Source: Gammaproteobacteria bacterium
GTDB taxonomy: Bacteria; Pseudomonadota; Gammaproteobacteria; UBA6429; Thiohalophilaceae
Direction: 5' to 3'
Assembly (NCBI GenBank): GCA_029880855.1
Contig: JAOUNS010000001.1
Coordinates: 186,001 to 250,000, forward strand
DNA: 64,000 nt
Shown here: positions 1 to 7,088 of the stretch, piece by piece
Numbering within the stretch: position 1 is the stretch's first letter
Layout of the letters: each line of letters starts with the position of its first letter
Notes under the pieces: generated by a model
Seen by the model: the letters and a program-made list of their open reading frames with translations, nothing else
What the model was told of the DNA's origin: nothing
Databases searched by the model: none
Made by a program: the position numbers and the translations under genes

Positions 1-495
1 TGGCAAATTCCCGCGCCGGACAGGCTTAAGTCTGTAATGAATACTTCTTCGCTTTGTTTTATTACTGCCATGATAAACGACATGATATCCAACCAGTCTT
101 CCCCCGGAAAAAACCAGATACTCCTGTGATTCACTGTCATTATTCAGCCAGAAAATATCGTCTGCTGTCTTGGCTGATTTGTGTTTGCGTATTAGGTGCG
201 ACGTATAACTGAGTTCGGATCCCTCTTTTGGATCGCCGCTCCAAAACACATAAGCCAGTTCATTTTTTTCAACCCCCACAAACTGACCTTTTACAATTTC
301 AAAAAACAGGGTGGAGCCACATGGATTAAACTCATTATTCGGAACATTACACTCCGAATTGATAATTTCATACAACCCGATATGCTGTTCCGGATTTATG
401 GATTTTTCGCTTGCAATCGAATCGGTTGCAGCCAAAACGGCCAGACAAAGAACCGCCGCTTTAACAAAAGAAATATCTACAGATGTAATTTTCAT
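1..495 (-). CDS. Secreted hypothetical protein (3' end beyond window)
   Basis: The frame is open from the ATG at 495 to the first base of the window (165 codons, no stop), so the C-terminus is missing. The first 29 residues (MKITSVDISFVKAAVL..., ending near AATDSIAS) form a Sec signal peptide: a Lys early on, a hydrophobic core and small residues before the cut. The mature part is hydrophilic and has two Cys (NSECNVPN..., NPCGST) that could pair in the periplasm. A purine-rich AGGGGGC lies a few bases upstream of the start. I do not recognise the family. The gene faces away from the repeat block to its right. It is real with good confidence because signal peptide, RBS and open frame agree; its function is unknown. 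Confidence 0.7.
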   Translation of the reverse strand, partial: MKITSVDISFVKAAVLCLAVLAATDSIASEKSINPEQHIGLYEIINSECNVPNNEFNPCGSTLFFEIVKGQFVGVEKNELAYVFWSGDPKEGSELSYTSHLIRKHKSAKTADDIFWLNNDSESQEYLVFSGGRLVGYHVVYHGSNKTKRRSIHYRLKPVRRGNLP

Positions 496-726
496 AAAGC
501 CCCCTGGTGTCCATATCCAAAAAAATCTGTACCGCACTATTCATATCCAGAACCATAAACCGGTTTCCTCTACACTCAAAGTCGGGAACATCCGCTTTAA
601 ACACTTTATTTTTTCGCAAATACCAACAGCCAGTTCAATCGACAACATACTCAGAAACGCATCCCAAAAAAATATATACCGTTATGTCACTGACAGAGTT
701 GAATGAGTTCCGGGCAGGAGACAACC
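496..726. other. Intergenic leader without recognised gene
   Basis: This stretch between the left-edge secreted gene and the first repeat copy holds no frame with protein-like composition on either strand. It is AT-rich and probably carries the promoter of the leftmost gene, but no clear -35/-10 pair could be chosen. Nothing else is seen. Confidence 0.5.
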
Positions 727-893
727 CACCCTGCTCTCGATTTCAACATGACACCATGATGCCGGATCATTCCACGGCATCAAATTCCCGGCCGGTAAGC
801 AGCGATGCATACCCGTTCCCACGCAGAGCGTGGGAACAAAAAATAAATAAAAATATAAAACCATTCCGCCCGCCGCTGCGCGGCTGTGGCGGG
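727..893 (+). repeat. Intergenic repeat, copy A (complete)
   Basis: Copy A has two blocks. Positions 727-795 are identical over 69 bases to 1150-1218 (copy B). Positions 799-893 are identical over 95 bases to 1953-2047 (copy C). Between the shared parts lies the palindrome at 815-837, GTTCCCACGC-AGA-GCGTGGGAAC, a 10-bp perfect stem. An AT-rich linker and a GC-rich CCGCCCGCCGC/GCGGCTGTGGCGGG segment follow. Palindromes of this GTTCCCACGC type are common between genes in gammaproteobacteria and behave like REP elements. No transposase is present, so it looks like a non-autonomous mobile or REP-like unit. Confidence 0.85.
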
Positions 894-1117
894 TTACTTT
901 CTATTGCGCGGCCAATAGAAAGTAACCAAAGAGAAGGCCGCCCTTGCTGCCGCAAACACATGATTGAATTTGATTTCTGACTGCGTTTGCCAAAAGGGCC
1001 ATCCCTGGCCCTTTGGCAAACAGCGGCATCCTGCCGCTACCGGATCTATCCAAAAATCAAACCCCATCACCCGGCAGCAAAGGGAGTGATCCTCAAACAA
1101 TGCAGGAGGTACCTCCT
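892..1117. repeat. Stem-loop block attached to repeat copy A
   Basis: Four inverted repeats stand in series. 892-927 has a 15-bp perfect stem (GGTTACTTTCTATTG / CAATAGAAAGTAACC, loop CGCGGC). 986-1020 is a long stem around TTTGCCAAA(A)GGGCCA with one bulged base. 1022-1038 is AGCGGCA-TCC-TGCCGCT. 1104-1117 is the perfect palindrome AGGAGGTACCTCCT. The first belongs to the widespread GTTACTTTC...GAAAGTAAC type of intergenic repeat. The block is missing from copies B and C, so it is a separate module joined to copy A. Short reading frames across it are by-products of the stems, not genes. Confidence 0.75.
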
Positions 1118-1149
1118 CAGGACAGGATTAATTTCCAACTCTACTGTCT

Positions 1150-1262
1150 CACCCTGCTCTCGATTTCAACATGACACCATGATGCCGGATCATTCCACGG
1201 CATCAAATTCCCGGCCGGCGCGCAGCGATTCATAACCGCTCCCACGCAGTGCGTGGGAACAA
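1150..1262 (+). repeat. Intergenic repeat, copy B (short)
   Basis: Copy B shares 69 identical bases with copy A (1150-1218 versus 727-795). It ends just after its own palindrome at 1238-1260 (GCTCCCACGC-AGT-GCGTGGGAAC, one mismatch in the stem). It lacks the AT linker and the GC-rich tail of copies A and C. All three copies have the same orientation. Its right edge meets the truncated glyoxalase-like frame on the minus strand. Confidence 0.85.
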
Positions 1263-1395
1263 GAAAACTCCACCTTTTTTTCTCTATAGCGCATATACTA
1301 TTGGTGCTGTCAGCAACATTGAATTTCAGAATTTCTTTACAGAAAGACCTGATCGTCTTTACATCATGGCACTTTAGCAGCAGGCTCATTGTCAT
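1261..1395 (-). pseudogene. Truncated VOC/glyoxalase-like remnant
   Basis: From an ATG at 1395 the minus strand encodes about 45 residues that resemble the opening of a vicinal-oxygen-chelate domain: a first strand LLLKCHDV, a helix KTIRSFCKEILKF, then NVADSTNSICAIEKKRWSFL. This matches the usual pattern of a strand, then 'FY...LGF.V'. The frame runs straight into the palindrome of repeat copy B and continues only as repeat-derived sequence, so the rest of the domain is absent. I read it as the 5' remnant of a gene cut by the repeat. The homology is judged by eye from a short segment and could be chance. Confidence 0.35.
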
Positions 1396-1437
1396 TTATT
1401 TTTCACCAACCACATCGAAAGGCTCAACTAACGGGTT

Positions 1438-1863
1438 TTATTGATCGACTGTAATGTCTTGTTGTAAGGGAAAGTTTTCTACCGCCTCCAACACAATCAA
1501 CAACCCATCACCAAACGCTGTCTTTGGCACCAGAGTTTCAAAAAACCATGCCTTATCTTTATACGTCGCAATTCCGCTTATCGTAACAAAATCGCTTGTC
1601 AGCTTTTCTTTATAACACACGATAGAATACTGAACTTTACCCAGCTTGCCGTAGCGTCTTTTCGCAAGAAATTTGTGCTCCGGATATATTTTCGGAATTG
1701 AGGAAATTGCCTGTTCATAATAGGCATGAGGAAAAGAACGATTGGCAACTTCCTTCTTGACGTTTAATACAATACCTTCTTCCAGTGGTATTTTTTGATA
1801 TACATCTAATGCCCTCACTGCAAGTGGCGTCAGAAGAAATATAAATACAAGCAGTTTTTTCAT
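1438..1863 (-). CDS. Secreted hypothetical protein
   Basis: The product has 141 residues when started at the ATG at 1863, which gives a clean signal peptide (MKKLLVFIFLLTPLAVRA, cut near ALD). A second ATG at 1872 (MELMKK...) is possible. Longer starts read back toward repeat copy C at 1895 and are unlikely. The mature domain is basic and compact, with RRYGKLGKVQYSIVCYKEKL followed by TISGIATYKDKAWFFETLVP. This suggests a small periplasmic beta-sheet protein, perhaps a lipid- or ligand-binding fold. I do not recognise the family. Repeat copies lie on both sides (B downstream, C just upstream), so the gene may have arrived with them. Confidence 0.6.
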   Translation of the reverse strand: MKKLLVFIFLLTPLAVRALDVYQKIPLEEGIVLNVKKEVANRSFPHAYYEQAISSIPKIYPEHKFLAKRRYGKLGKVQYSIVCYKEKLTSDFVTISGIATYKDKAWFFETLVPKTAFGDGLLIVLEAVENFPLQQDITVDQ

Positions 1864-1894
1864 TAATTCCATAATGCTATATACCTGCATGAAA

Positions 1895-2047
1895 TTCAAA
1901 CATGACACCATGATACCGGATCATCCCCCGACATCAAATTCCCGGCCGGTGCGCAGCGATGCATACCCGTTCCCACGCAGAGCGTGGGAACAAAAAATAA
2001 ATAAAAATATAAAACCATTCCGCCCGCCGCTGCGCGGCTGTGGCGGG
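1895..2047 (+). repeat. Intergenic repeat, copy C
   Basis: Positions 1953-2047 match copy A (799-893) over 95 identical bases, including the palindrome at 1969-1991 (GTTCCCACGC-AGA-GCGTGGGAAC). The left block 1895-1952 is a diverged version of the 69-base block shared by A and B. The copy lies between the secreted orphan and the lipase gene. Perfect identity in the right half but divergence in the left suggests recent copying or gene conversion of the A/C half. Confidence 0.85.
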
Positions 2048-2097
2048 CGGAACAGAACAACGTCCAGTATCGCACAACGACTACAACATTGATCCCC

Positions 2098-3030
2098 TCA
2101 CCCAAACACCGTCCGCTCAATCAAATACCGATAGGTACTCACATGATGCTGGTGGAGGGCCTGTGCGAACCAGGAATAATCTTCAATGATACTGCTGTCA
2201 AACACACCCTCCAGACCAATCCCGGCAACCGGTTGGGCGTAACCGATACCGGAATGCGCCGCTTCGGTAAACAGGCTGTCCACCAGTTTTTCTTCCGCCC
2301 AGGACCACGCCAGTTTGTGTGGCTTGTAGATATCCCGAATCCCGTCTTTGGCATACCAGCAGTAAGGGGCGATATCCAGAGTGTTGTGATATCGCAGCAG
2401 GACGTTGGGCAGCATTTGGTTGAAGTATTGGTTGAATCCGTTGCCGCCGGGCGTCAGTCCGGCGTAGGACCACATGGCGATATCGGAATTGGACTGACCG
2501 TCATAGATCATGGCATTAAGATAGGCGCCCATGGTCGGGGTCAGTGTGCCGCCAAGACTATGGCCGGTGACGTAGATATATTCCGCCAGCGAGGCTTGCA
2601 GGAATTCAACGGCGGAGCGCCCGGTTTGGGGGTCGCGCAGGTTGAGCAGGTCAGTCATGCCGTTAAAGGTGGCTTGGGATATCAAGGCATCGGTTGGTAC
2701 CTTGGGCGGGTTACCGGGTAAAGCGGCAAAGGGTTGGCTATTGCCGACGGCAAAATCTTCACTGCGCCAGGCGCTCAGGCTTTCGAAGTTGGTGCCGCGA
2801 ATCACGACAAAAAGTTCACCGCTGTCGGCCTTTTCGGCAATGAACATCAGGCTGTAGGGGATTCCGTCCCAATGAGCCAGTTGCGCCGGCCCCCAGACCA
2901 CGCGCAGACCGCAATCACTGGCCACGGCCTCCGGGATGCGGTGCGCATCAAAATAGGAAATGACGCACAACTTGATGGTTGTGAGGGTAAAGTAATTGGG
3001 ATTGATTTGGATCTGTTCCAGTGCGGTCAT
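2098..3030 (-). CDS. Class 3 lipase-family alpha/beta hydrolase
   Basis: This 310-residue protein has the class 3 (fungal-type) lipase layout. A strand, FVVIRGTN at 74-81, leads to the oxyanion region. The nucleophile elbow GHSLGG has Ser158. An Asp follows in HNTLDIAPYC (D219), and candidate His residues sit near the C-terminus (H295/H296, HQHHVSTYRYL). It should hydrolyse ester bonds in lipids or similar substrates. No signal peptide is visible, so it is probably cytoplasmic or exported by another route. Class 3 lipases are usually 250-400 residues, so it is full length. It stands alone; the next gene on the left is a secreted orphan across repeat copy C. The substrate cannot be told from sequence. 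Confidence 0.85.
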   Translation of the reverse strand: MTALEQIQINPNYFTLTTIKLCVISYFDAHRIPEAVASDCGLRVVWGPAQLAHWDGIPYSLMFIAEKADSGELFVVIRGTNFESLSAWRSEDFAVGNSQPFAALPGNPPKVPTDALISQATFNGMTDLLNLRDPQTGRSAVEFLQASLAEYIYVTGHSLGGTLTPTMGAYLNAMIYDGQSNSDIAMWSYAGLTPGGNGFNQYFNQMLPNVLLRYHNTLDIAPYCWYAKDGIRDIYKPHKLAWSWAEEKLVDSLFTEAAHSGIGYAQPVAGIGLEGVFDSSIIEDYSWFAQALHQHHVSTYRYLIERTVFG

Positions 3031-3300
3031 GCTTGCATCCTTTGTCAGTTTTTATGGTTCCGGCTTTTCATCGTTCCATTTGTCTTATGAATGTTTCGCC
3101 GGATTTATCGATTATTGCTTATCACTGATATAACCCTGGTGAACAAGCGCCGGGCAGTGCCCTGACCATATCCCAAACATCGGTCATGTTCAACGCATGA
3201 CAAGATTGCCGAACATCTGACCTGCGCCTGCCATGGTTAAATGATGCCCAATCTGGATGTCACATGCATTGGAAATAGTCCAGGCATGACAATTTTATGA
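3031..3300. other. Intergenic region between divergent genes
   Basis: This region lies between the lipase start on the minus strand and the promoter of the small plus-strand gene. No frame here looks coding. It must hold the lipase promoter, but no convincing -35/-10 pair was found on the minus strand. Confidence 0.5.
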
Positions 3301-3329
3301 TTGCCGCCTTTCACATCCACCAATATACT
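3301..3329 (+). promoter_or_regulatory. Sigma-70-type promoter
   Basis: TTGCCG at 3301-3306 and TATACT at 3324-3329 are separated by exactly 17 bases. Transcription would begin near 3336, which favours the ATG at 3379 (GGAGG five bases upstream) over the ATG at 3343 for the following gene. Confidence 0.6.
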
Positions 3330-3378
3330 GACGTCTGGAGTAATGCACTGGAACAATCAGGACAATTTTGGAGGTTAT

Positions 3379-3750
3379 ATGGCCGGAGCCGTTAAAGTCG
3401 TTGGTGACAAGGTAATTATCGGAACAGCAACATACAAGCGCATCCCCGTACACAGCAAAGATGAGGCGGTGCGTCAAAGCGCCAAGGCTGCGCTGGATAT
3501 TAAGGGTGCAGGTGACTTACCCGAACATTTTTTTAAGAATGGCACAGGCAGATATGTTGAAGTCCATGGTAGCACACCCAATATCACTGCCAAGGTCGTG
3601 TGTAACGCCTTGTATGATTGCACAACAGGGAAACCGGTTGGTTATATCCGGTTTGCCTCTGACAGAGGCCGTTCAGATTCCGATCTGCCGCAAATGGCGA
3701 CGTCGTTCTATAGTCTGAACAAAGACACGAGTATCGTAACGTTTTTTTAA
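3379..3750 (+). CDS. Hypothetical protein
   Basis: The product has 123 residues from the ATG at 3379, chosen because GGAGG stands at the right distance and the promoter at 3301-3329 fits. It begins MAGAVKVVGDKVIIGTATYK, is rich in beta-forming residues and has no signal peptide or membrane segment. Two Cys occur in the middle (VVCNALYDCT). Its ends are well defined by a promoter in front and an intrinsic terminator behind, so it is a single-gene transcription unit. I do not recognise the family. Confidence 0.65.
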   Translation: MAGAVKVVGDKVIIGTATYKRIPVHSKDEAVRQSAKAALDIKGAGDLPEHFFKNGTGRYVEVHGSTPNITAKVVCNALYDCTTGKPVGYIRFASDRGRSDSDLPQMATSFYSLNKDTSIVTFF

Positions 3751-3765
3751 AGCAGACTGAATACC

Positions 3766-3806
3766 AGGCCCCGACTGCATTAACCCGCAGCGGGGCCTTT
3801 ATTTTG
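3766..3806 (+). terminator. Rho-independent terminator
   Basis: The arm AGGCCCCG (3766-3773) pairs with CGGGGCCT (3791-3798), with an extra inner CTGC/GCAG pairing, followed by TTTATTTTG. It ends the small gene at 3750 and lies before the convergent rhomboid gene. Confidence 0.8.
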
Positions 3807-3890
3807 TTCGGACATCAACCGCTTCCCTGTCTGCCCAAACGGCACAAACTGTGCTCATGCCTGTTCAGAAGGGCGGGACAGAAAGATGTA

Positions 3891-4823
3891 TTAAACATCC
3901 TTGATATGCGCGATCTCTGCCTTGACTCTGGCCCGCTCCGGTCCAAAGAAGACCAGACCGCTGAGAAAACCCAGCACCGCGCCGCTGACATGGGCAACAA
4001 AATTGATTTCACTGTATCCCGGCGAGCTAAGCATATAGAAAATATCCTTACCCACATAGGCCGCCACCAGTATCCACGCGGAGACAGTGAAGAAGCGAAT
4101 GTAGACGAAGAAAAACAGGAAACAGCGAATTTTCAGCGTGGGCATCAGGAAGGCAAACATACCCATCATGCCCGATATCACCCCGGACAATCCCAGGGTG
4201 GGAATATTGGCGCCACCAGCCATGGAGATGGAATAAAAGATTCCCACCCCCAGACTTAAACCAATGACCAGCATGAGAAATTTTTTCACGCCGGTGACAA
4301 TTTCCACCGAGGCGGCAAAGGCAAAGAAGAAGATCAGGTTACCCAGCAGGTGTTCCCAACCGCCATGGGCAAAGGCTGAGGTGATCATTTTCACCGGATT
4401 CATGGAATGGGGATAGTGCATCAGGTTGACCGTGAAAGAGTCGTCCGTCTTCTTGCGAAACCCTTCGTATTGCTGCATCACGGCGGTCACGATCATCCCC
4501 TGCGATTCTTCTTTGCTCATACCGCTAAAGGGTTCCACATTCCGTGCGATGTATTTGATGTACTCGGCCCTGCCCCGGTGCTGGTGCAGTGATGACAGTA
4601 TCAAGGCACAGTATTCCGGTAACATATCACCGGTAATCTTCTCCACACTGAGCAGGAAGGTGGCCTCTTCGATCTCTTCACAGAAATCCCCGGCCTGTTC
4701 ATAGACCCGGCGATCACTTTTCAGCTGGCCGAGAAAAATGCCAATGCAAAGCAGACAAATCGCCACCGTAATGATCGGGAAGCGATTCAGAGCCAGATCA
4801 ACCTTGTATGGAAAAAAGAACAT
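3891..4823 (-). CDS. Rhomboid-family intramembrane serine protease
   Basis: Rhomboids cleave membrane proteins within the bilayer with a Ser-His dyad. This 310-residue protein shows the full signature: FAHGGWEHLLGN at 151-162 (the HxxxN-type helix that forms the oxyanion site), GLSG with catalytic Ser213, and catalytic His278 in AHVSG. A transmembrane segment at 15-32 precedes a soluble insert of about 110 residues (35-145) that is longer than in E. coli GlpG and unlike its cytoplasmic domain. About six helices follow. The C-terminus is short and charged. It is the last of the minus-strand envelope genes, 41 bases downstream of the PAP2 gene. Substrates are unknown. Confidence 0.9.
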   Translation of the reverse strand: MFFFPYKVDLALNRFPIITVAICLLCIGIFLGQLKSDRRVYEQAGDFCEEIEEATFLLSVEKITGDMLPEYCALILSSLHQHRGRAEYIKYIARNVEPFSGMSKEESQGMIVTAVMQQYEGFRKKTDDSFTVNLMHYPHSMNPVKMITSAFAHGGWEHLLGNLIFFFAFAASVEIVTGVKKFLMLVIGLSLGVGIFYSISMAGGANIPTLGLSGVISGMMGMFAFLMPTLKIRCFLFFFVYIRFFTVSAWILVAAYVGKDIFYMLSSPGYSEINFVAHVSGAVLGFLSGLVFFGPERARVKAEIAHIKDV

Positions 4824-4864
4824 TTTCCCCCTTACCGGCTGCGACCGGGATCAACTCATGCCCG

Positions 4865-5746
4865 TTAGGCAATGCCGTTGCAGAGTTGCTTGCGAAATAG
4901 TAGAACAAGCCCGGCCAGGATTAAACCACCCAGCGCATCCACGGCATAGTGAATCTGCCCATATACCGTCGCGATAGACAGCAACACCATAATGGGGAAC
5001 AGAAATAAACCGACTGCACGGTGCACCAGGAATGCTCCAATGGTCAATACGGCCGTTACCGCCACATGGGCGGAGGGGAAAGCAGAACCCCAGGCATCAC
5101 CGGTCTTGAGCAACCAGGCCACAATAACTGCCGTCCCGGTACGGGTCGCTTCATTATCGGCAGGCGGGAAAGCGTAGAGCGGTCCCGCCGTCGGCATGAT
5201 CAGGAAGATGGTGTAACAGGTGTAAAAGGTAATCAGGGCCAGCAGCAACAACCGTTGTCCCTCGGCACGACCCACCAAACGACTGATAACCAGTGGCGTT
5301 CCCACCACCACAAAATAGTAGAGGGCATAACCCAGATGCACAAACCAGCTGAAAACGGGATTGGGCCAGGCGCGGATCCATTCCATGGCCACCTGGGAAC
5401 CGAAGATCATGGCTTCCATTTGTTGCAACGGTTCATCGTGATGAATACCGACAGCACGATTGATCTCGCCCACTTCGGAATAAAACCCCAGGATCAACAT
5501 TAAGGGATACCAATCCCCCAGAAATTCGCCCACGCCGCCCCGACGACGGATTTGCGGCAGACTGTAGATCAACCAAAAGATCAGCGCATGGGCGACAGGT
5601 AACAGAACTTGCAGATAGAGCGGCAAGGCACTGAAATGCCAGAACAGGGCAAAGCTTGCGATCAACATATAGCTCAGCGTCCAGCGATCCACCAGCGTAT
5701 AGCGGCTTGAAATCGCGGCGTTAATGGCTGCTGTTGATACCCCCAT
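4865..5746 (-). CDS. PAP2-superfamily membrane phosphatase/transferase
   Basis: The 293-residue protein is mostly membrane helices and carries the last two phosphatase motifs of the PAP2 fold: PSAH with His227, and GQIHYAVD with His266 and Asp270. The first motif (K...RP) is not evident, as in the AUR1/inositol-phosphoceramide-synthase-like branch (PAP2_3), so phosphotransfer to a lipid acceptor is as likely as simple lipid-phosphate hydrolysis. The start at 5746 shares one base with the stop of the upstream gene (TGATG), which indicates translational coupling. Longer frames would run into that gene. The pairing with an acyltransferase-like protein suggests a joint role in lipid or envelope modification. 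Confidence 0.85.
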   Translation of the reverse strand: MGVSTAAINAAISSRYTLVDRWTLSYMLIASFALFWHFSALPLYLQVLLPVAHALIFWLIYSLPQIRRRGGVGEFLGDWYPLMLILGFYSEVGEINRAVGIHHDEPLQQMEAMIFGSQVAMEWIRAWPNPVFSWFVHLGYALYYFVVVGTPLVISRLVGRAEGQRLLLLALITFYTCYTIFLIMPTAGPLYAFPPADNEATRTGTAVIVAWLLKTGDAWGSAFPSAHVAVTAVLTIGAFLVHRAVGLFLFPIMVLLSIATVYGQIHYAVDALGGLILAGLVLLFRKQLCNGIA

Positions 5747-6942
5747 CAGTTCGGCACCTGTTGTTGCTTCGCCTTGTATTTGGAATTGTAGATATCCGCC
5801 GGTTCCATATCCTGTCGTTTTGGAAAGAGTGCACCACCTGCCAACTTGATGATCAGATTGGAAATCACACCGGTACCCTTGATATACAGGTACAGGGGCA
5901 GTTGCACACAACCCATCCGCATCTTGAAATGTGGCGCCGTCTGCCCGACATGTATTTCACTTGCACCGGATTTGAAGGCGTAGTCCAGTTCGGCATACAT
6001 CAGGTTGAAATAGAGATCCAGCTTGTTGTTCAGGGAATAATCATTACCGCAAAACATGAAGTGGTAGTGATCGTGCAAATTGAGTGACCAGTTATATGCC
6101 AGTATTTTTTCATTTTGCACCAGGCAGGTCAGCGCCACTTTGCCGGCAAAACTGCTTGCCAGGTCCAGGAAAAATTCCCGCGGCAGGATTTCAAACTTGT
6201 TATCAGATTGATCCACCACCGCGTTATACATCGCGTGGATTTCAGTGGTGTAAAGCCGGCAAATATCTTCAGCAGACGTATAGCGTTTGATTTCCACACC
6301 GGCCTTTTCCACCTTGCGCAGTGAGCGCTTCACATCATGGCGACGGTGAGAACTGAGATTGCTCAGATAATCTTCAAAGCTGCTGAAGCGTTCATTAAAC
6401 ACATGCATGTCGAGACTGTCCTGACGCAGATAACCCAGCTTGAGCAGGGGTTGCAGCTCATCCAGCTCTTCCGCGATATGCTCCTTGTAGCAGGCAAATG
6501 GCGCTTTTTCCTGTTTACCCAGCCTGACCACAACTTTATCCAGTTCAGCAAGTATCGCCTCTTGATCAGCACCCGGGACAAACAACATCCCTTTCTGCCC
6601 GATCGAAACCGGTATACCAACAAACATGATCGTGACTTTCATCAAAGATGATTTGATCTTGCGCAGTGCGTTGACTGTCCGCTGGATACCCTTGCCGGCC
6701 ATAATGGCCAGATCCACTGTCAGTGTAGTGAGAACGGCGACGGCGACCGGCTGCTGGTTATCGTCATAGATCAGCGCATACCATATCTTGCTGCAATCCC
6801 CCATGGTGCGCTCGATGATAGCCAGGAAATCCGGCTCCATACCGATCACCATACCATCCTGTGCACTACGACGTACCTGTTCCCAATCGTCCCAGGGTAT
6901 ATCCTCGGTTGATGAATGATAAAGCTTGATATTAATTCCCAT
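5746..6942 (-). CDS. FemAB/BioF2-like GNAT acyltransferase
   Basis: This soluble 398-residue protein has the double-GNAT layout of the FemAB / CelD-like 'peptidogalycan biosynthesis' family. The N-terminal half carries a degenerate GNAT fold. The C-terminal half has the conserved run FEDYLSNLSSHRRHDVKRSLRK around residues 190-210 and the later block containing HYHFMFCGND and ASEIHVGQ. Family members transfer acyl or aminoacyl groups to cell-wall, polysaccharide or lipid acceptors; the substrate here is not known. Its stop overlaps the PAP2 start by one base, so the two are very likely made together. An intergenic stretch of about 145 bases upstream should hold the promoter. Confidence 0.75.
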   Translation of the reverse strand: MGINIKLYHSSTEDIPWDDWEQVRRSAQDGMVIGMEPDFLAIIERTMGDCSKIWYALIYDDNQQPVAVAVLTTLTVDLAIMAGKGIQRTVNALRKIKSSLMKVTIMFVGIPVSIGQKGMLFVPGADQEAILAELDKVVVRLGKQEKAPFACYKEHIAEELDELQPLLKLGYLRQDSLDMHVFNERFSSFEDYLSNLSSHRRHDVKRSLRKVEKAGVEIKRYTSAEDICRLYTTEIHAMYNAVVDQSDNKFEILPREFFLDLASSFAGKVALTCLVQNEKILAYNWSLNLHDHYHFMFCGNDYSLNNKLDLYFNLMYAELDYAFKSGASEIHVGQTAPHFKMRMGCVQLPLYLYIKGTGVISNLIIKLAGGALFPKRQDMEPADIYNSKYKAKQQQVPN

Positions 6943-7088
6943 ATAACCCCAGTTGCTGTTTTCCCGGTTTTCTATATTCCGGATCTGCTGTCCCTGAATA
7001 CGCTGTCTCGATAGTAGATAAAAACGCCCCTGCCCGACAAGTCATTTCCTCACAAAACCTGCTGTATTCTACCTTATCTCAGCGGTAA

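Noticed and set aside
507-1235. Several 80-157-codon frames across the repeats
   Set aside because: They consist of repeat and hairpin sequence, and different repeat copies are read in different phases with no conserved protein.
727-2047. Possible CRISPR array
   Set aside because: Only three copies, irregular distances, mosaic identity and no cas genes.
2089-2721. Plus-strand open frame of 210 codons
   Set aside because: Antisense to the class 3 lipase, which has its full catalytic pattern.
5747-5911. Upstream extension of the PAP2 gene to 5911
   Set aside because: It would lie entirely within the end of the acyltransferase gene in another frame and adds a Cys/Gly-rich, non-membrane stretch unlike the family.
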